Notes under the pieces: model-generated
What the model was told of the DNA's origin: nothing
The model's input: the letters and a program-made list of their open reading frames with translations, nothing else
Database searches by the model: none
Made by a program: the position numbers and the translations under genes
Origin: an uncultured Algibacter sp.
Lineage (GTDB): Bacteria; Bacteroidota; Bacteroidia; Flavobacteriales; Flavobacteriaceae
Assembly: GCA_947502405.1 (NCBI GenBank)
Contig: CANMZT010000002.1
Coordinates: 1-64,000 of the forward strand
Length of the DNA: 64,000 nucleotides
Reading direction: 5' to 3'
In this document: positions 16,056-25,028 of the stretch, in pieces
Layout of the letters: the number at the start of each line of letters is the position of its first letter
How positions within the stretch are numbered: the stretch's first letter is position 1

Positions 16056-16808
16056 ATGACTAATAACACCATAAAAGTAGGGTTATTTATTCCTTGCTAC
16101 GTTAATCAATTATATCCACAGGTAGGTATTGCTACGCTTGAACTACTAGAGAAATTAGGAGTTGACGTTTACTATCCGCAGAATCAAACCTGTTGCGGTC
16201 AGCCTTTGGGTAATTCAGGATATGAACAAGATTCAAAAGGTATTTGCAACTTATTTGTTGAAAATTTCAGTGCCTATGACTATATCGTCGGCCCTTCAGG
16301 AAGTTGCATCTATCATGTAAAACATCATTTTGATATTTTAGAACAAACGCCTGAGGTAAAACGCGTTAGAAATAATGCTTATGAACTTTGCGAATTCATT
16401 GTAAAAATTCTTGGAAAAACAGATTTAGGTGCTTCGTTTCCTCACAAAGTAGGATTGCATAAAAGTTGTCATGGTTTGCGCGGACTTAAACTAGGAAAGT
16501 GTTCTGAAGTACAAGGCGAACATTACTCTACTGAAGAAGATTTACTAAAAGAAGTAAAAGGTTTAGAACTGATGGCACTTAATAGAAAAGATGAGTGTTG
16601 TGGTTTTGGTGGCACCTTTGCTGTTTTTGAAGAAGCAATTTCTTCTAAAATGGGAAAAGATCGTGTACAGGATCATTTGGATAGTGATGTGGAGGTGCTT
16701 ACTGGCGCCGACCATTCCTGCTTGATGCATATGGAAGGTATTGTGAATAGAAACAAACAACCACTTAAGGTAATGCATATTGCCGAAATACTAAATAGTA
16801 GTTTATAA
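16056..16808 (+). CDS. lutA: L-lactate oxidation Fe-S subunit LutA
   Basis: A 250-aa protein with the two cysteine-rich CCG domains of LutA/YkgE and glycolate-oxidase GlpC/HdrB-like subunits: CYVNQL with NQTCCGQPLG in the first half, HKSCHGLRG with ECCGFGGTF in the second. LutABC together oxidise L-lactate to pyruvate; LutA carries an Fe-S centre. It is 3 nt from lutB. With an FMN lactate dehydrogenase in the neighbouring rhamnose operon, it gives a second way to oxidise the lactate formed from L-lactaldehyde. Controlled by the shared activator promoter. Confidence 0.93.
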   Translation: MTNNTIKVGLFIPCYVNQLYPQVGIATLELLEKLGVDVYYPQNQTCCGQPLGNSGYEQDSKGICNLFVENFSAYDYIVGPSGSCIYHVKHHFDILEQTPEVKRVRNNAYELCEFIVKILGKTDLGASFPHKVGLHKSCHGLRGLKLGKCSEVQGEHYSTEEDLLKEVKGLELMALNRKDECCGFGGTFAVFEEAISSKMGKDRVQDHLDSDVEVLTGADHSCLMHMEGIVNRNKQPLKVMHIAEILNSSL

Positions 16809-16811
16809 GTT

Positions 16812-18179
16812 ATGGGGCACGCACAAAAAGCAACTGAATTTAATAAAGACGAAGCAAAAGTAAATTGGCATGATAAAGCTTTGTGGTACGTTAGAGAAAA
16901 ACGTGACAAATCTGCACATAATGTTCAAGGTTGGGAATATTTAAGACAGCTAGGATCTGGCATAAAAGCCAATGTTTTATCAAACCTAGATGAGTATCTC
17001 ATTCAATTTGAAACAAATGCAAAAAATAATGGTATCCAAGTGCATTGGGCATCAAACGCTGAAGAACACAACACTATCATAAACAGTATACTTGAAAAAC
17101 ACAATGCTAAAAAGGTAGTAAAAAGTAAATCTATGCTAACCGAAGAGTGCCATTTGAATCCGTTTTTGGAATCAAAAGGCATTGAAGTTGTAGATACAGA
17201 TTTAGGCGAGCGTATTGTTCAATTGGCTGAAGAACCACCAAGCCATATCGTATTGCCGGCGATACATAAAACCAAAGAAGATGTTGATGTGTTATTTCAA
17301 GAGCATTTAGACACCAAACCGAGTGGTGGAAACCCAGAATATTTAGTTGGTGAAGCTAGAAAACATCTTAGAGATAAATTCCTTAATGCCGATGTAGCCA
17401 TTACTGGTGTAAATTTTGCCGTAGCGGATACTGGTGGCGTTGTAGTTTGTACAAATGAAGGTAATGCAGATATGGGCGTACATTTGGCTAAAGCCCATAT
17501 TGCTTGTATGGGCATTGAAAAAATTATACCCCAAGAAAAGCACTTAGGTGTATTTTTAAGATTGCTTGCCAGAAGTGCAACTGGACAACCTATTACAACC
17601 TATTCTTCACATTTTAACAAAGCTGAAGAAGGTAAAGAAATGCACATAGTTATTGTGGATAACGGAAGAACCGAGCAACTAAGTAGAGAAGACTTTAGAG
17701 CCTCACTTCATTGTATACGTTGTGGTGCTTGTATGAACACCTGCCCTATTTATAGGAGGAGTGGCGGCCATAGTTATGATTATACCATTCCTGGGCCTAT
17801 AGGCTCTATTCTTTCACCAGGAAAGGATTTAAAAAAGCACAGTTCGCTGCCATTTGCATCAACCTTATGTGGTTCCTGTTCCAATGTTTGCCCTGTAAAA
17901 ATTAATATTCATGAACAGCTCTATAAATGGCGACAAATTATTGTTCAAGAAGAAAAGCAACCCATTGTAAAAAAATCGATTCTAAAAACTGCTGGTGTAG
18001 TTTTATCAAAACCTAAGCTTTACAAAATGGCAGGAAAATCTGCTCGATTTGCATTAAAACATGCACCACGATTTATGATCTACAACAAGTTAAATGCTTG
18101 GGGTAAAGCCAGAGACTTGCCTGAAGTGAAACATGAGAGTTTTGATGAATGGTATAAAAAAAGACGTAAAAATGAGTAG
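16812..18179 (+). CDS. lutB: L-lactate oxidation Fe-S subunit LutB
   Basis: A 455-aa LutB/YkgF-type protein. The N-terminal two thirds hold a LUD domain (residues about 60-290, with TGVNFAVADTGGVVVCTNEGN). Two 4Fe-4S motifs follow: CIRCGACMNTCP starting at Cys301 and CGSCSNVCP starting near residue 353. Length is normal for the family. The gene overlaps lutC by 8 nt, so translation of the three subunits is coupled. Electron acceptor is presumably the quinone pool, known for the family rather than shown here. Confidence 0.95.
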   Translation: MGHAQKATEFNKDEAKVNWHDKALWYVREKRDKSAHNVQGWEYLRQLGSGIKANVLSNLDEYLIQFETNAKNNGIQVHWASNAEEHNTIINSILEKHNAKKVVKSKSMLTEECHLNPFLESKGIEVVDTDLGERIVQLAEEPPSHIVLPAIHKTKEDVDVLFQEHLDTKPSGGNPEYLVGEARKHLRDKFLNADVAITGVNFAVADTGGVVVCTNEGNADMGVHLAKAHIACMGIEKIIPQEKHLGVFLRLLARSATGQPITTYSSHFNKAEEGKEMHIVIVDNGRTEQLSREDFRASLHCIRCGACMNTCPIYRRSGGHSYDYTIPGPIGSILSPGKDLKKHSSLPFASTLCGSCSNVCPVKINIHEQLYKWRQIIVQEEKQPIVKKSILKTAGVVLSKPKLYKMAGKSARFALKHAPRFMIYNKLNAWGKARDLPEVKHESFDEWYKKRRKNE

Positions 18180-18750
18180 AGAAGCCATATTAAACGCAGT
18201 AAAAAAGAATAAACCTGAAGTACTTCCTTTACCAGAAATTGATGTATCGGTATTTCAGGAAGATATTGATGTAGTAAAAACTTTTAAGGACAATTTAGCT
18301 TTAGTTGGCGGACAAGTTTTTGAGATTACTACTGATGCTATTGACGCTAAGATTAAGGAGCAGTACCCGAATAAATCAACTATTGTTACTACAACAACTA
18401 AATCTAACCTGGGTAATGTTGAAATTGATAAAAACACTGATCCGCATACACTTGAGCATATTGATTTAGCCATTGTTCAAGGAGAGCTTGGTGTTTCTGA
18501 AAATGGTGCTATTTGGATAACGGCAAATAATAGCTTGGTACGTGCACTTCCTTTTATCACCAATGATTTAGTAATCATTCTAGACAAGCGTAATATTTGC
18601 TTACACATGCTAGAAGCCTATGATAACATTGCTAAAAGAGATAGAGATTTTGGCGTGTTTATATCAGGACCGTCTAAAACAGCAGATATAGAGCAATGTC
18701 TTGTAGTTGGTGCTCACGGCGCTATGAGTTTAACGGTTTTATTGGTTTAA
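18172..18750 (+). CDS. lutC: L-lactate oxidation subunit LutC
   Basis: A 192-aa LUD-domain protein (LutC/YkgG). Start chosen at ATG 18172, overlapping the last codons of lutB; an earlier in-frame ATG at 18133 would add 13 residues that match nothing. Typical segments: SNLGNVEIDKNTDPHTLEHI, then QGELGVSENGAIWIT and a C-terminal FISGPSKTADIEQCLVVGAHG. The subunit completes the lactate-oxidising complex. Confidence 0.93.
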   Translation: MSREAILNAVKKNKPEVLPLPEIDVSVFQEDIDVVKTFKDNLALVGGQVFEITTDAIDAKIKEQYPNKSTIVTTTTKSNLGNVEIDKNTDPHTLEHIDLAIVQGELGVSENGAIWITANNSLVRALPFITNDLVIILDKRNICLHMLEAYDNIAKRDRDFGVFISGPSKTADIEQCLVVGAHGAMSLTVLLV

Positions 18751-18790
18751 AATATTGTCAATAGAAATTTAATAACATAAATTTAAAACA

Positions 18791-19567
18791 ATGAAAAAAT
18801 TAGCTTTTAGCATATTTACTTTTCTTTTACTTACCAGTTTTCAGCAAACGCCAGATATTGAAAAGGCACTTAATGAAATAAACAACACTTTTAAAAACAT
18901 GGAAGTAAGTTTGTTACACTGGCCTGAAGACTTACAACCTAAATTGGGTAATCTTAAAAAAACTGCATTCATAGCTTTCCCAAAGAAAGAAATTAAAGGT
19001 AAGCTACCACTTCTTATCACATTACATGGTGGTGGTGGAAAGAAATGGAGTATTGAAGAACAACTTAAGCGTTCCGCTAAAGTAAAAGGACTCTCTCTTG
19101 CTGAGTTAGCTGGTAAAGATTTAATGCTATTAGAACCCAATTCTTTTGAAAAATGGGATCCTAAAACACTGAATATCATGTTAGATTATATACTTGAGAT
19201 CTATCCTCAAATAGATCAAAGTCGTATTTATGTGATGGGACACAGTATGGGTGGTCGAGGGTCTTGGGATTGGATTCAGCAATCTCCAGAACGTTTTGCA
19301 GCTGCAGCACCGGGAGGATTTAGTGGTGTTTCTGATAATGATAGTTTTGAAAAACTTGCTAATTTTCCTGTATTCGGGATGGTAGGTGGAGAAGATGGAA
19401 AAAACGTAGCCTCAGTAAAAAAAATGACCGATCTGTTAAAGGCCGCAGGTAATAAAAATGTAAAGTATATTGCTTTTCCTGGTGCCAATCATCCACAAGG
19501 AAACAAAAAGCTGTTTAGTCATGTAGAATGTGTGGATTGGATGCTGAACTTTTCAAATAATAATTAG
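18791..19567 (+). CDS. Secreted alpha/beta hydrolase
   Basis: A 258-aa protein with a signal peptide (MKKLAFSIFTFLLLTSF). It is an alpha/beta-hydrolase of the phospholipase/carboxylesterase or prolyl-oligopeptidase-like kind: nucleophile elbow GHSMGG (Ser about 151), the oxyanion region LHGGGGKKW, and probable acid and base in GGEDGK and GANHPQ. It is 40 nt after lutC and probably transcribed with it. Periplasmic de-esterification of an alga-derived sugar is an attractive role but is only inferred. The gene ends before a bidirectional terminator. Confidence 0.82.
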   Translation: MKKLAFSIFTFLLLTSFQQTPDIEKALNEINNTFKNMEVSLLHWPEDLQPKLGNLKKTAFIAFPKKEIKGKLPLLITLHGGGGKKWSIEEQLKRSAKVKGLSLAELAGKDLMLLEPNSFEKWDPKTLNIMLDYILEIYPQIDQSRIYVMGHSMGGRGSWDWIQQSPERFAAAAPGGFSGVSDNDSFEKLANFPVFGMVGGEDGKNVASVKKMTDLLKAAGNKNVKYIAFPGANHPQGNKKLFSHVECVDWMLNFSNNN

Positions 19568-19590
19568 ATAGTTTTAATACTTTAAATAAA

Positions 19591-19625
19591 AAAGCTCAGC
19601 TATTATTAATCTATAGCTGAGCTTT
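19591..19625. terminator. Bidirectional terminator between hydrolase and aldA
   Basis: AAAGCTCAGCTAT / ATAGCTGAGCTTT, 13-bp stem with 9-nt loop, flanked by A-run and TTCTTTT. Ends the lutABC-hydrolase transcript and the minus-strand rhamnose operon. Confidence 0.88.
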
Positions 19626-19648
19626 CTTTTATGAATTAAATAATACTT

Positions 19649-21088
19649 CTAGTAGTATTTAGCGTAAACTACTTTTGTATGTAAATATTCTTCCATACCA
19701 TATTTACCATCAGCTCCACCAACACCAGATTTTTTCCATCCAGCATGAAATCCTTGAATAGCCTCAAAATGTTCTCTGTTTACATAAGTTTCTCCAAAAT
19801 GAAGTCCATTTGTAGCCTTCATAATATTATTGAAGTTTTCAGAAAATATCGATGAAGTTAAACCAAATTCTGTATCATTAGACATCGCAATCGCTTCATC
19901 TAAAGTATTAAATTTCATTACTGGTAATACAGGGCCAAAAACTTCTTCTTGAATAATTTGACTATCCTGACTACAACCTGTTATTACAGTTGGCTCATAA
20001 AAGTAACCTCTATCAAATTTATCTGGTTGTCCACCTCCAACAAGCACCTCAGCACCTTCTTTCTTAGCAAACTCAACCATTTCAGTAATTTTATCTAATT
20101 GATCTTTAGATACCAAGCTACTCATATCAGCATTAGTTCCTGTGATAGCATCTTCAATGGTAACTTCGCTCATCTTCTTGGTGAGCTTGTCTACGAATTC
20201 ATCATAAATACTATCTTCAACATATACGCGTTCTGCACAGTTACAAACTTGTCCGCTAAAAATAACTTTAGAAGATACCACAGAATTAATAGCTAATTCC
20301 ATATTAGCATCTGCACAAACAATAGCAGGTGCCTTTCCTCCTAACTCTAACGATACTTTTGTGATATTTTCCGCAGCTGCAGCAATTACTTTTTGTCCTG
20401 CACCAACACTACCCGTTAAACTGATAATACCTGTAATAGGACTTGCAGACAAGGCATTTCCAACCGTTCTACCTGCACCACAAACAAAGTTTAAAACACC
20501 AGCTGGTAATTCAATTTTTTGAATAAGGTCAGCAAATTCCATAATGGTATTTGGTGCTTCAGAACTTGGCTTAATTACACAAGTATTTCCTGTTATTAAT
20601 GAAGCCGCAACTTTACGTGCCATTACGAAAAATGGAAAATTCCAAGGACAAATACCTACAGCAACCCCAATTGGCACTTTATGTAAATAAATATGTTCTT
20701 TTTCTCTATCACTTTGAATAATCTCACCTTCTATACGTCTTGCCCAACCTGCATTATAATCAAAATAATCAGCTGTTACATCAATTTCAACTTGTGCTAA
20801 ACCAATAACTTTGGCTTGTTCTCTAGACAATGTTTCAGCCAAAAACACACGATTTTCTCTAATAACATCAGCCATTTTATGTAAATATGCTGCTCTTTGT
20901 ATTGCTGGTAACGCTTCCCATGCTGGTTGTGAGGCTTCTGCCGCTTCTAAAGCATTATTAGCATCTTCTACTGTACCTGTTGATATTGTACTGATAACTT
21001 CTTCTGTACATGGATTTAAAATCTCAATAACAGAAGTGGCTTTGGAGTCAATAAATTGCCCATTAATAAATTGCTTGTAATGTTTCAT
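19649..21088 (-). CDS. aldA: L-lactaldehyde dehydrogenase
   Basis: A 479-aa NAD-dependent aldehyde dehydrogenase, very close to Escherichia coli AldA over its length. Seen: PWNFPFFVMARK cofactor-site segment, SLELGGKAPAIV with the general base Glu, GQVCNCAERVYV with catalytic Cys282, and the C-terminal GFHAGWKKSGVGGADG signature. Known role: oxidises L-lactaldehyde from rhamnose or fucose to L-lactate. Last gene of the minus-strand rhamnose operon, feeding the lactate dehydrogenases. Confidence 0.95.
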   Translation of the reverse strand: MKHYKQFINGQFIDSKATSVIEILNPCTEEVISTISTGTVEDANNALEAAEASQPAWEALPAIQRAAYLHKMADVIRENRVFLAETLSREQAKVIGLAQVEIDVTADYFDYNAGWARRIEGEIIQSDREKEHIYLHKVPIGVAVGICPWNFPFFVMARKVAASLITGNTCVIKPSSEAPNTIMEFADLIQKIELPAGVLNFVCGAGRTVGNALSASPITGIISLTGSVGAGQKVIAAAAENITKVSLELGGKAPAIVCADANMELAINSVVSSKVIFSGQVCNCAERVYVEDSIYDEFVDKLTKKMSEVTIEDAITGTNADMSSLVSKDQLDKITEMVEFAKKEGAEVLVGGGQPDKFDRGYFYEPTVITGCSQDSQIIQEEVFGPVLPVMKFNTLDEAIAMSNDTEFGLTSSIFSENFNNIMKATNGLHFGETYVNREHFEAIQGFHAGWKKSGVGGADGKYGMEEYLHTKVVYAKYY

Positions 21089-21140
21089 TGTGTAATAGCT
21101 TTTATTTAGTTATATTTCTTATAACTGTTTGATTTTGAAT

Positions 21141-22289
21141 CTATTTAATTAAGTGATTTGGAAAATCGCTAGTATTCTCACAACAAAGTTGCTCCATAAC
21201 TTGTTGTAGTTCTGTTTTTAGTAAAGAAATAGTGTGATTACCGCCTTTTTTACCTAATGCAGATACACCGTACATAAAGGAACGCCCCATAAAGGTAAAC
21301 TTAGCACCACTTGCCATTGCTCTGGCAACATCTGGCCCTGAACGAATACCACTATCCATCATCACCTCTATTTTATCTCCATACTTTTCAGCAATAGTAG
21401 ATAAAGGTTTTACTGTAGATTGACCAGCATCTAATTGGCGACCTCCATGGTTGGAAACAATAATACCATCTAATCCTAATCGGATTGCTTCTTCTGTATC
21501 ATACTCAGATGCTACACCTTTAAGAACCAGTTTACCTTTCCACATATCTCGGATAGGTTTTATTTTTTCCTCGTTCAATCTGCCGCTAAAAGTTTGATCC
21601 ATAAATTTACCTAATTGCTTTAAATCTAAGTTTTTAGGCATATATGGTTTTAAGGTTGCAAAATTAGGAATACCATGTTTTAAAGTTTGTAAACTCCAAT
21701 GTGGATGTGTGAAACCTTCCAAAATATTTGCTAGATTCATTTTTGGTGGCATTGCCAAACCATTTCTAATATCTCTAGGTCTAAAACCAAAAGTTGGCAC
21801 ATCACATAGAATAACTAAAACAGGACATTCAGCTGCTTCAGCACGCTTAATAATATCATCTCGTAAACTATCTTCAGAAGGATGATACAACTGAAACCAA
21901 GCTTTACCTTCAGTAAGTTCACTAGCACGCTCAATACTAGTAGTTGTTACTGTACTTAAAATAAATGGAATATTATGATTAAAAGCTGCTTTAGCTAAAA
22001 TCTCTGGAGAATTTGGCCACATTAACCCTTGTAATCCAACTGGTGCAATACCAAATGGTGCATCATATTCAATACCAAATAATTTAGTTTTTAATGAAGA
22101 GCCATGATGCTTTCTCAAGTAATTGGGTTTAAGCTGTACTTCTCTTAACTCTGCGGTATTACGAATTAAATTCACATCCTCATTGCAACCTCCATCTAGA
22201 TACTCAAATGCAAATTTTGGTATTTTCTTTTGAGCTTTAGCTCTTAAATCGTCTATAGATGGATAACGTGTATCAAAACTTATTGCCAT
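21141..22289 (-). CDS. lldD: FMN-dependent L-lactate dehydrogenase
   Basis: A 382-aa alpha-hydroxy-acid oxidase/dehydrogenase of the TIM-barrel FMN type. Seen: FEYLDGGCNEDV near the N-terminus, IAPVGLQGLMWP, and the catalytic SNHGGRQLD with His281, all standard. L-lactate oxidation is the most fitting activity beside aldA; other 2-hydroxy acids cannot be excluded by sequence alone. It follows the tandem aldolase gene by 4 nt. The function overlaps that of LutABC, also in this window and under a like promoter. Confidence 0.88.
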   Translation of the reverse strand: MAISFDTRYPSIDDLRAKAQKKIPKFAFEYLDGGCNEDVNLIRNTAELREVQLKPNYLRKHHGSSLKTKLFGIEYDAPFGIAPVGLQGLMWPNSPEILAKAAFNHNIPFILSTVTTTSIERASELTEGKAWFQLYHPSEDSLRDDIIKRAEAAECPVLVILCDVPTFGFRPRDIRNGLAMPPKMNLANILEGFTHPHWSLQTLKHGIPNFATLKPYMPKNLDLKQLGKFMDQTFSGRLNEEKIKPIRDMWKGKLVLKGVASEYDTEEAIRLGLDGIIVSNHGGRQLDAGQSTVKPLSTIAEKYGDKIEVMMDSGIRSGPDVARAMASGAKFTFMGRSFMYGVSALGKKGGNHTISLLKTELQQVMEQLCCENTSDFPNHLIK

Positions 22290-22293
22290 ATTT

Positions 22294-23583
22294 TTATGCT
22301 AAAAATTTCTTTCTTAAATCTTCAACTTGTTCATCATTTATTGGCACCATGTCTCCAAGAGAATGTCCCATAACTATTGACTTTGCACTAAATTCTGCAA
22401 CTTCTAAATAATCAAAAGTTTGAAGTAGTTTATCTCCAGTAACAATAACTGAATCATTCTCAATAATTAATGCAGTCGCACAATTATCTACAATCTCAGA
22501 ATTATTATTTTTTCTGAAATGATTACCATATTTAACAAAGTTGATATCCTGTAAAAATATCCAACTTTCAGGAATTGTCCTTACATTAAGGTATTCACCA
22601 GTAACGCCAAATGCCATAAGATACGGTGATTGTGTCATAATTATTGAATTAACATCAGGGTTTCTATCATAAATCTCCTGATGTATCCATGTGGCTCTAC
22701 TTGGAATTTTTCCGGCTTCTCTCTGTCCATTCTTAATTTGTACAACATCATCTAAATCCAAATCCCATCTATTAACATTGGTTGGAGTAATTAAAAAGTC
22801 GTTATCTTTTAAGCGCATGGATACTGTTCCATAAGAACCAATCATTAAACCTTGCTGACAAGAACGCTGAACTATTTTACAAATTTCCAAGCGTTTTTCT
22901 ACTTCATCAGAAGTATATTGTGTTGTTTCCATTTCTGGTAATACCCCAGTTGCCTGCGATTCAAATTCATCAATTTGTTGATCTGTTAAATATTTTGGAG
23001 TTCCAATTTGCGCTCCATATATAATAGTTCTAGCACAAAACTCTAAAGCTTCAAAACGTTCATAGGCATCTGTTAAATCACTTCCTCCTAAAACAGTACC
23101 ATGGTTTTCCATAATAACTGCTTTGTATCCTTTTTTGAATTCATCAGCAATAACATCCCCTAGATCCTCACTTCCAGGTAATCTATATTTTGCATATCCA
23201 ATTGGTCCACAAATATGTTTAGCTTGTGAAATAATATTTGTATTTGGTATTTGACGCACAATACTAAATGATACTAATGCTGGTGGGTGCGCATGAATTA
23301 CTGATTTAATATCAGGTCTTGCTTCATATATAGCTTTGTGAAATGGAAACTCGGAAGAAGGCTTATGCTTCCCGATGATAGTACCATCTTTTTTTACACA
23401 TATAATATCGGATGCTCTTAAAGATCCTTTATCAATAGCTGAAGGTGTTACCCAGATATTACCCTCATCGTCTATAATAGAAATATTACCTCCTGATGTT
23501 GTGGTCATACCTCTTTTGTAAACTCTACTGATAATTTCTGTAATTTGATCTCTTGGATGAATTAATTTTAAATTTTTAGACAT
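22294..23583 (-). CDS. Tandem class II aldolase/adducin protein with a degenerate second domain
   Basis: A 429-aa protein with two class II aldolase domains (about 1-210 and 225-429). The first is intact: Glu78 in KPSSEFPFH, metal ligands H97-A-H99 and His161 in ENHG. In the second the matching positions are Ala297, T317-Q-S319 and ENDS, so all catalytic and zinc residues are lost. It lies in the rhamnose operon beside a complete RhaEW aldolase. It may act on another 1-phosphate, or be a dimer-like pseudo-pair. Function not assigned. Confidence 0.85.
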   Translation of the reverse strand: MSKNLKLIHPRDQITEIISRVYKRGMTTTSGGNISIIDDEGNIWVTPSAIDKGSLRASDIICVKKDGTIIGKHKPSSEFPFHKAIYEARPDIKSVIHAHPPALVSFSIVRQIPNTNIISQAKHICGPIGYAKYRLPGSEDLGDVIADEFKKGYKAVIMENHGTVLGGSDLTDAYERFEALEFCARTIIYGAQIGTPKYLTDQQIDEFESQATGVLPEMETTQYTSDEVEKRLEICKIVQRSCQQGLMIGSYGTVSMRLKDNDFLITPTNVNRWDLDLDDVVQIKNGQREAGKIPSRATWIHQEIYDRNPDVNSIIMTQSPYLMAFGVTGEYLNVRTIPESWIFLQDINFVKYGNHFRKNNNSEIVDNCATALIIENDSVIVTGDKLLQTFDYLEVAEFSAKSIVMGHSLGDMVPINDEQVEDLRKKFLA

Positions 23584-23643
23584 TGTGTTTTGATTTGGAA
23601 ATAAGTTTTATAATTAGTTTTAACCTATTTATAGCTAATAGAA

Positions 23644-25020
23644 TTAACCATTAACTATAAAAGGAACATGCTTTTTTAAGGCGTAATTTTGCTTTAAAAA
23701 CTTAGAATTAAGTTTTTTATCAGAAATTGAAATTGCAGCACCTAAAGCTGAACCTAATGAAGCGTCTGTTGTGCTTAATTTTTTATCATTAAAATTATGC
23801 GATAGTAGTTTTATATAAATATCGTTATTACTAAATCCGCCATCAACGTATATACGCGAAATTTTATCATTACCCAACGCTTCTTTTATGCACTTAATTT
23901 GTAAAAGCACAAGCTCAGTCATCATTTGATGGTAGGCGTGCTCATATTTATTAAAATAGAAATTAGTTGTTTCAGGCATATCTTTATCGGTAATACTTTC
24001 CCATTTAAAACAATGCTTAAAATCTTTCATTATCTCAAGGTAGGTATCGTAATCAAAACTAACTTTACGATGGTAATCATCGTTTACACCAAAGTGTTCA
24101 TTAAGTTTTTCTACCTGTAGTTTATATTCATTTCCTAAAAATACGCGTGTTGCCTTAACTGGCTTTCCATTAATACGCATATAATTAAGTGTATCACTGT
24201 TAAAGGCTTCATCTAAAACTTGATCTCCTGCAAAGGGATTAAATACGATACTCCATGTACCAGTAGACACTAAAACAAACTTCTTTTTTATACTCCTTAC
24301 ATAAGGTAATAAAGCTGCGGAACTATCATGAATACCAACACCTATTCTTATTCTATTGCCATTGTAATTCATGTTTATACTAGTTTCAGTTGAAACTATT
24401 GGTGGTAATATCTTATCTATACCTTCCTTATAAACCCAATCATGATAATCTTTTTTACCATAATTCCATAGTGCAGTATGGCAACCAATACTGGTATATT
24501 CGCTTAAAGGAATTCCAGTAAACACATAGCTTAAATATTGTGGCAGATGTAAAGAATACCTTATTTTGGAAAATATCTCTGGCTTTGTGTGTTTTAACCA
24601 GTATAATTGTAGCCCAGAATTAAGCATACTTAAATCTACACAACCTGTAGACTTAAGAAACTCTTCCTTAGGTCCATATTTTTCAAAAAAAGAATTTACA
24701 ATATCCTCTGCTAATGGTTTTGTGTAATTATAGAGTGGTGTTAATGGTTCGCCATTCTCATCTATATGTACAAAGCTAGCTCCATAAGTTGAGAAGTTTA
24801 TAGCTTCAACATTAAACTCTTTTTTTTCTAAAATACGATCAAAAACCTTTTTTAACCATTTTTTTAAAGCTGGAAGGTTTTCAGTTGGATGTCCATCTTC
24901 GTCTTCTACTTCTTCAAACGAAATATATTCCTTGTGAACTTCTTTAAATTTTTTATCAAATAAAAAGAATTTTTTGTTCGTCTTTCCAATATCAAAAACC
25001 GCTGTAACTTTTTGTTTCAT
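23644..25020 (-). CDS. rhaB: Rhamnulokinase-type FGGY sugar kinase
   Basis: A 458-aa FGGY-family kinase. Phosphate-binding TAVFDIGKTNKKFFLFD lies at the N-terminus, with LVSTGTWSIVFNPF in the middle and YVDGGFSNNDIYIKLL near the C-terminus. Placement between an L-rhamnose isomerase and the rest of the rhamnose genes gives the substrate L-rhamnulose, which the sequence alone would not. It phosphorylates at O1, the step before the aldolase. Nine nt from rhaI. Confidence 0.88.
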   Translation of the reverse strand: MKQKVTAVFDIGKTNKKFFLFDKKFKEVHKEYISFEEVEDEDGHPTENLPALKKWLKKVFDRILEKKEFNVEAINFSTYGASFVHIDENGEPLTPLYNYTKPLAEDIVNSFFEKYGPKEEFLKSTGCVDLSMLNSGLQLYWLKHTKPEIFSKIRYSLHLPQYLSYVFTGIPLSEYTSIGCHTALWNYGKKDYHDWVYKEGIDKILPPIVSTETSINMNYNGNRIRIGVGIHDSSAALLPYVRSIKKKFVLVSTGTWSIVFNPFAGDQVLDEAFNSDTLNYMRINGKPVKATRVFLGNEYKLQVEKLNEHFGVNDDYHRKVSFDYDTYLEIMKDFKHCFKWESITDKDMPETTNFYFNKYEHAYHQMMTELVLLQIKCIKEALGNDKISRIYVDGGFSNNDIYIKLLSHNFNDKKLSTTDASLGSALGAAISISDKKLNSKFLKQNYALKKHVPFIVNG

Positions 25021-25028
25021 TCTTTTGG

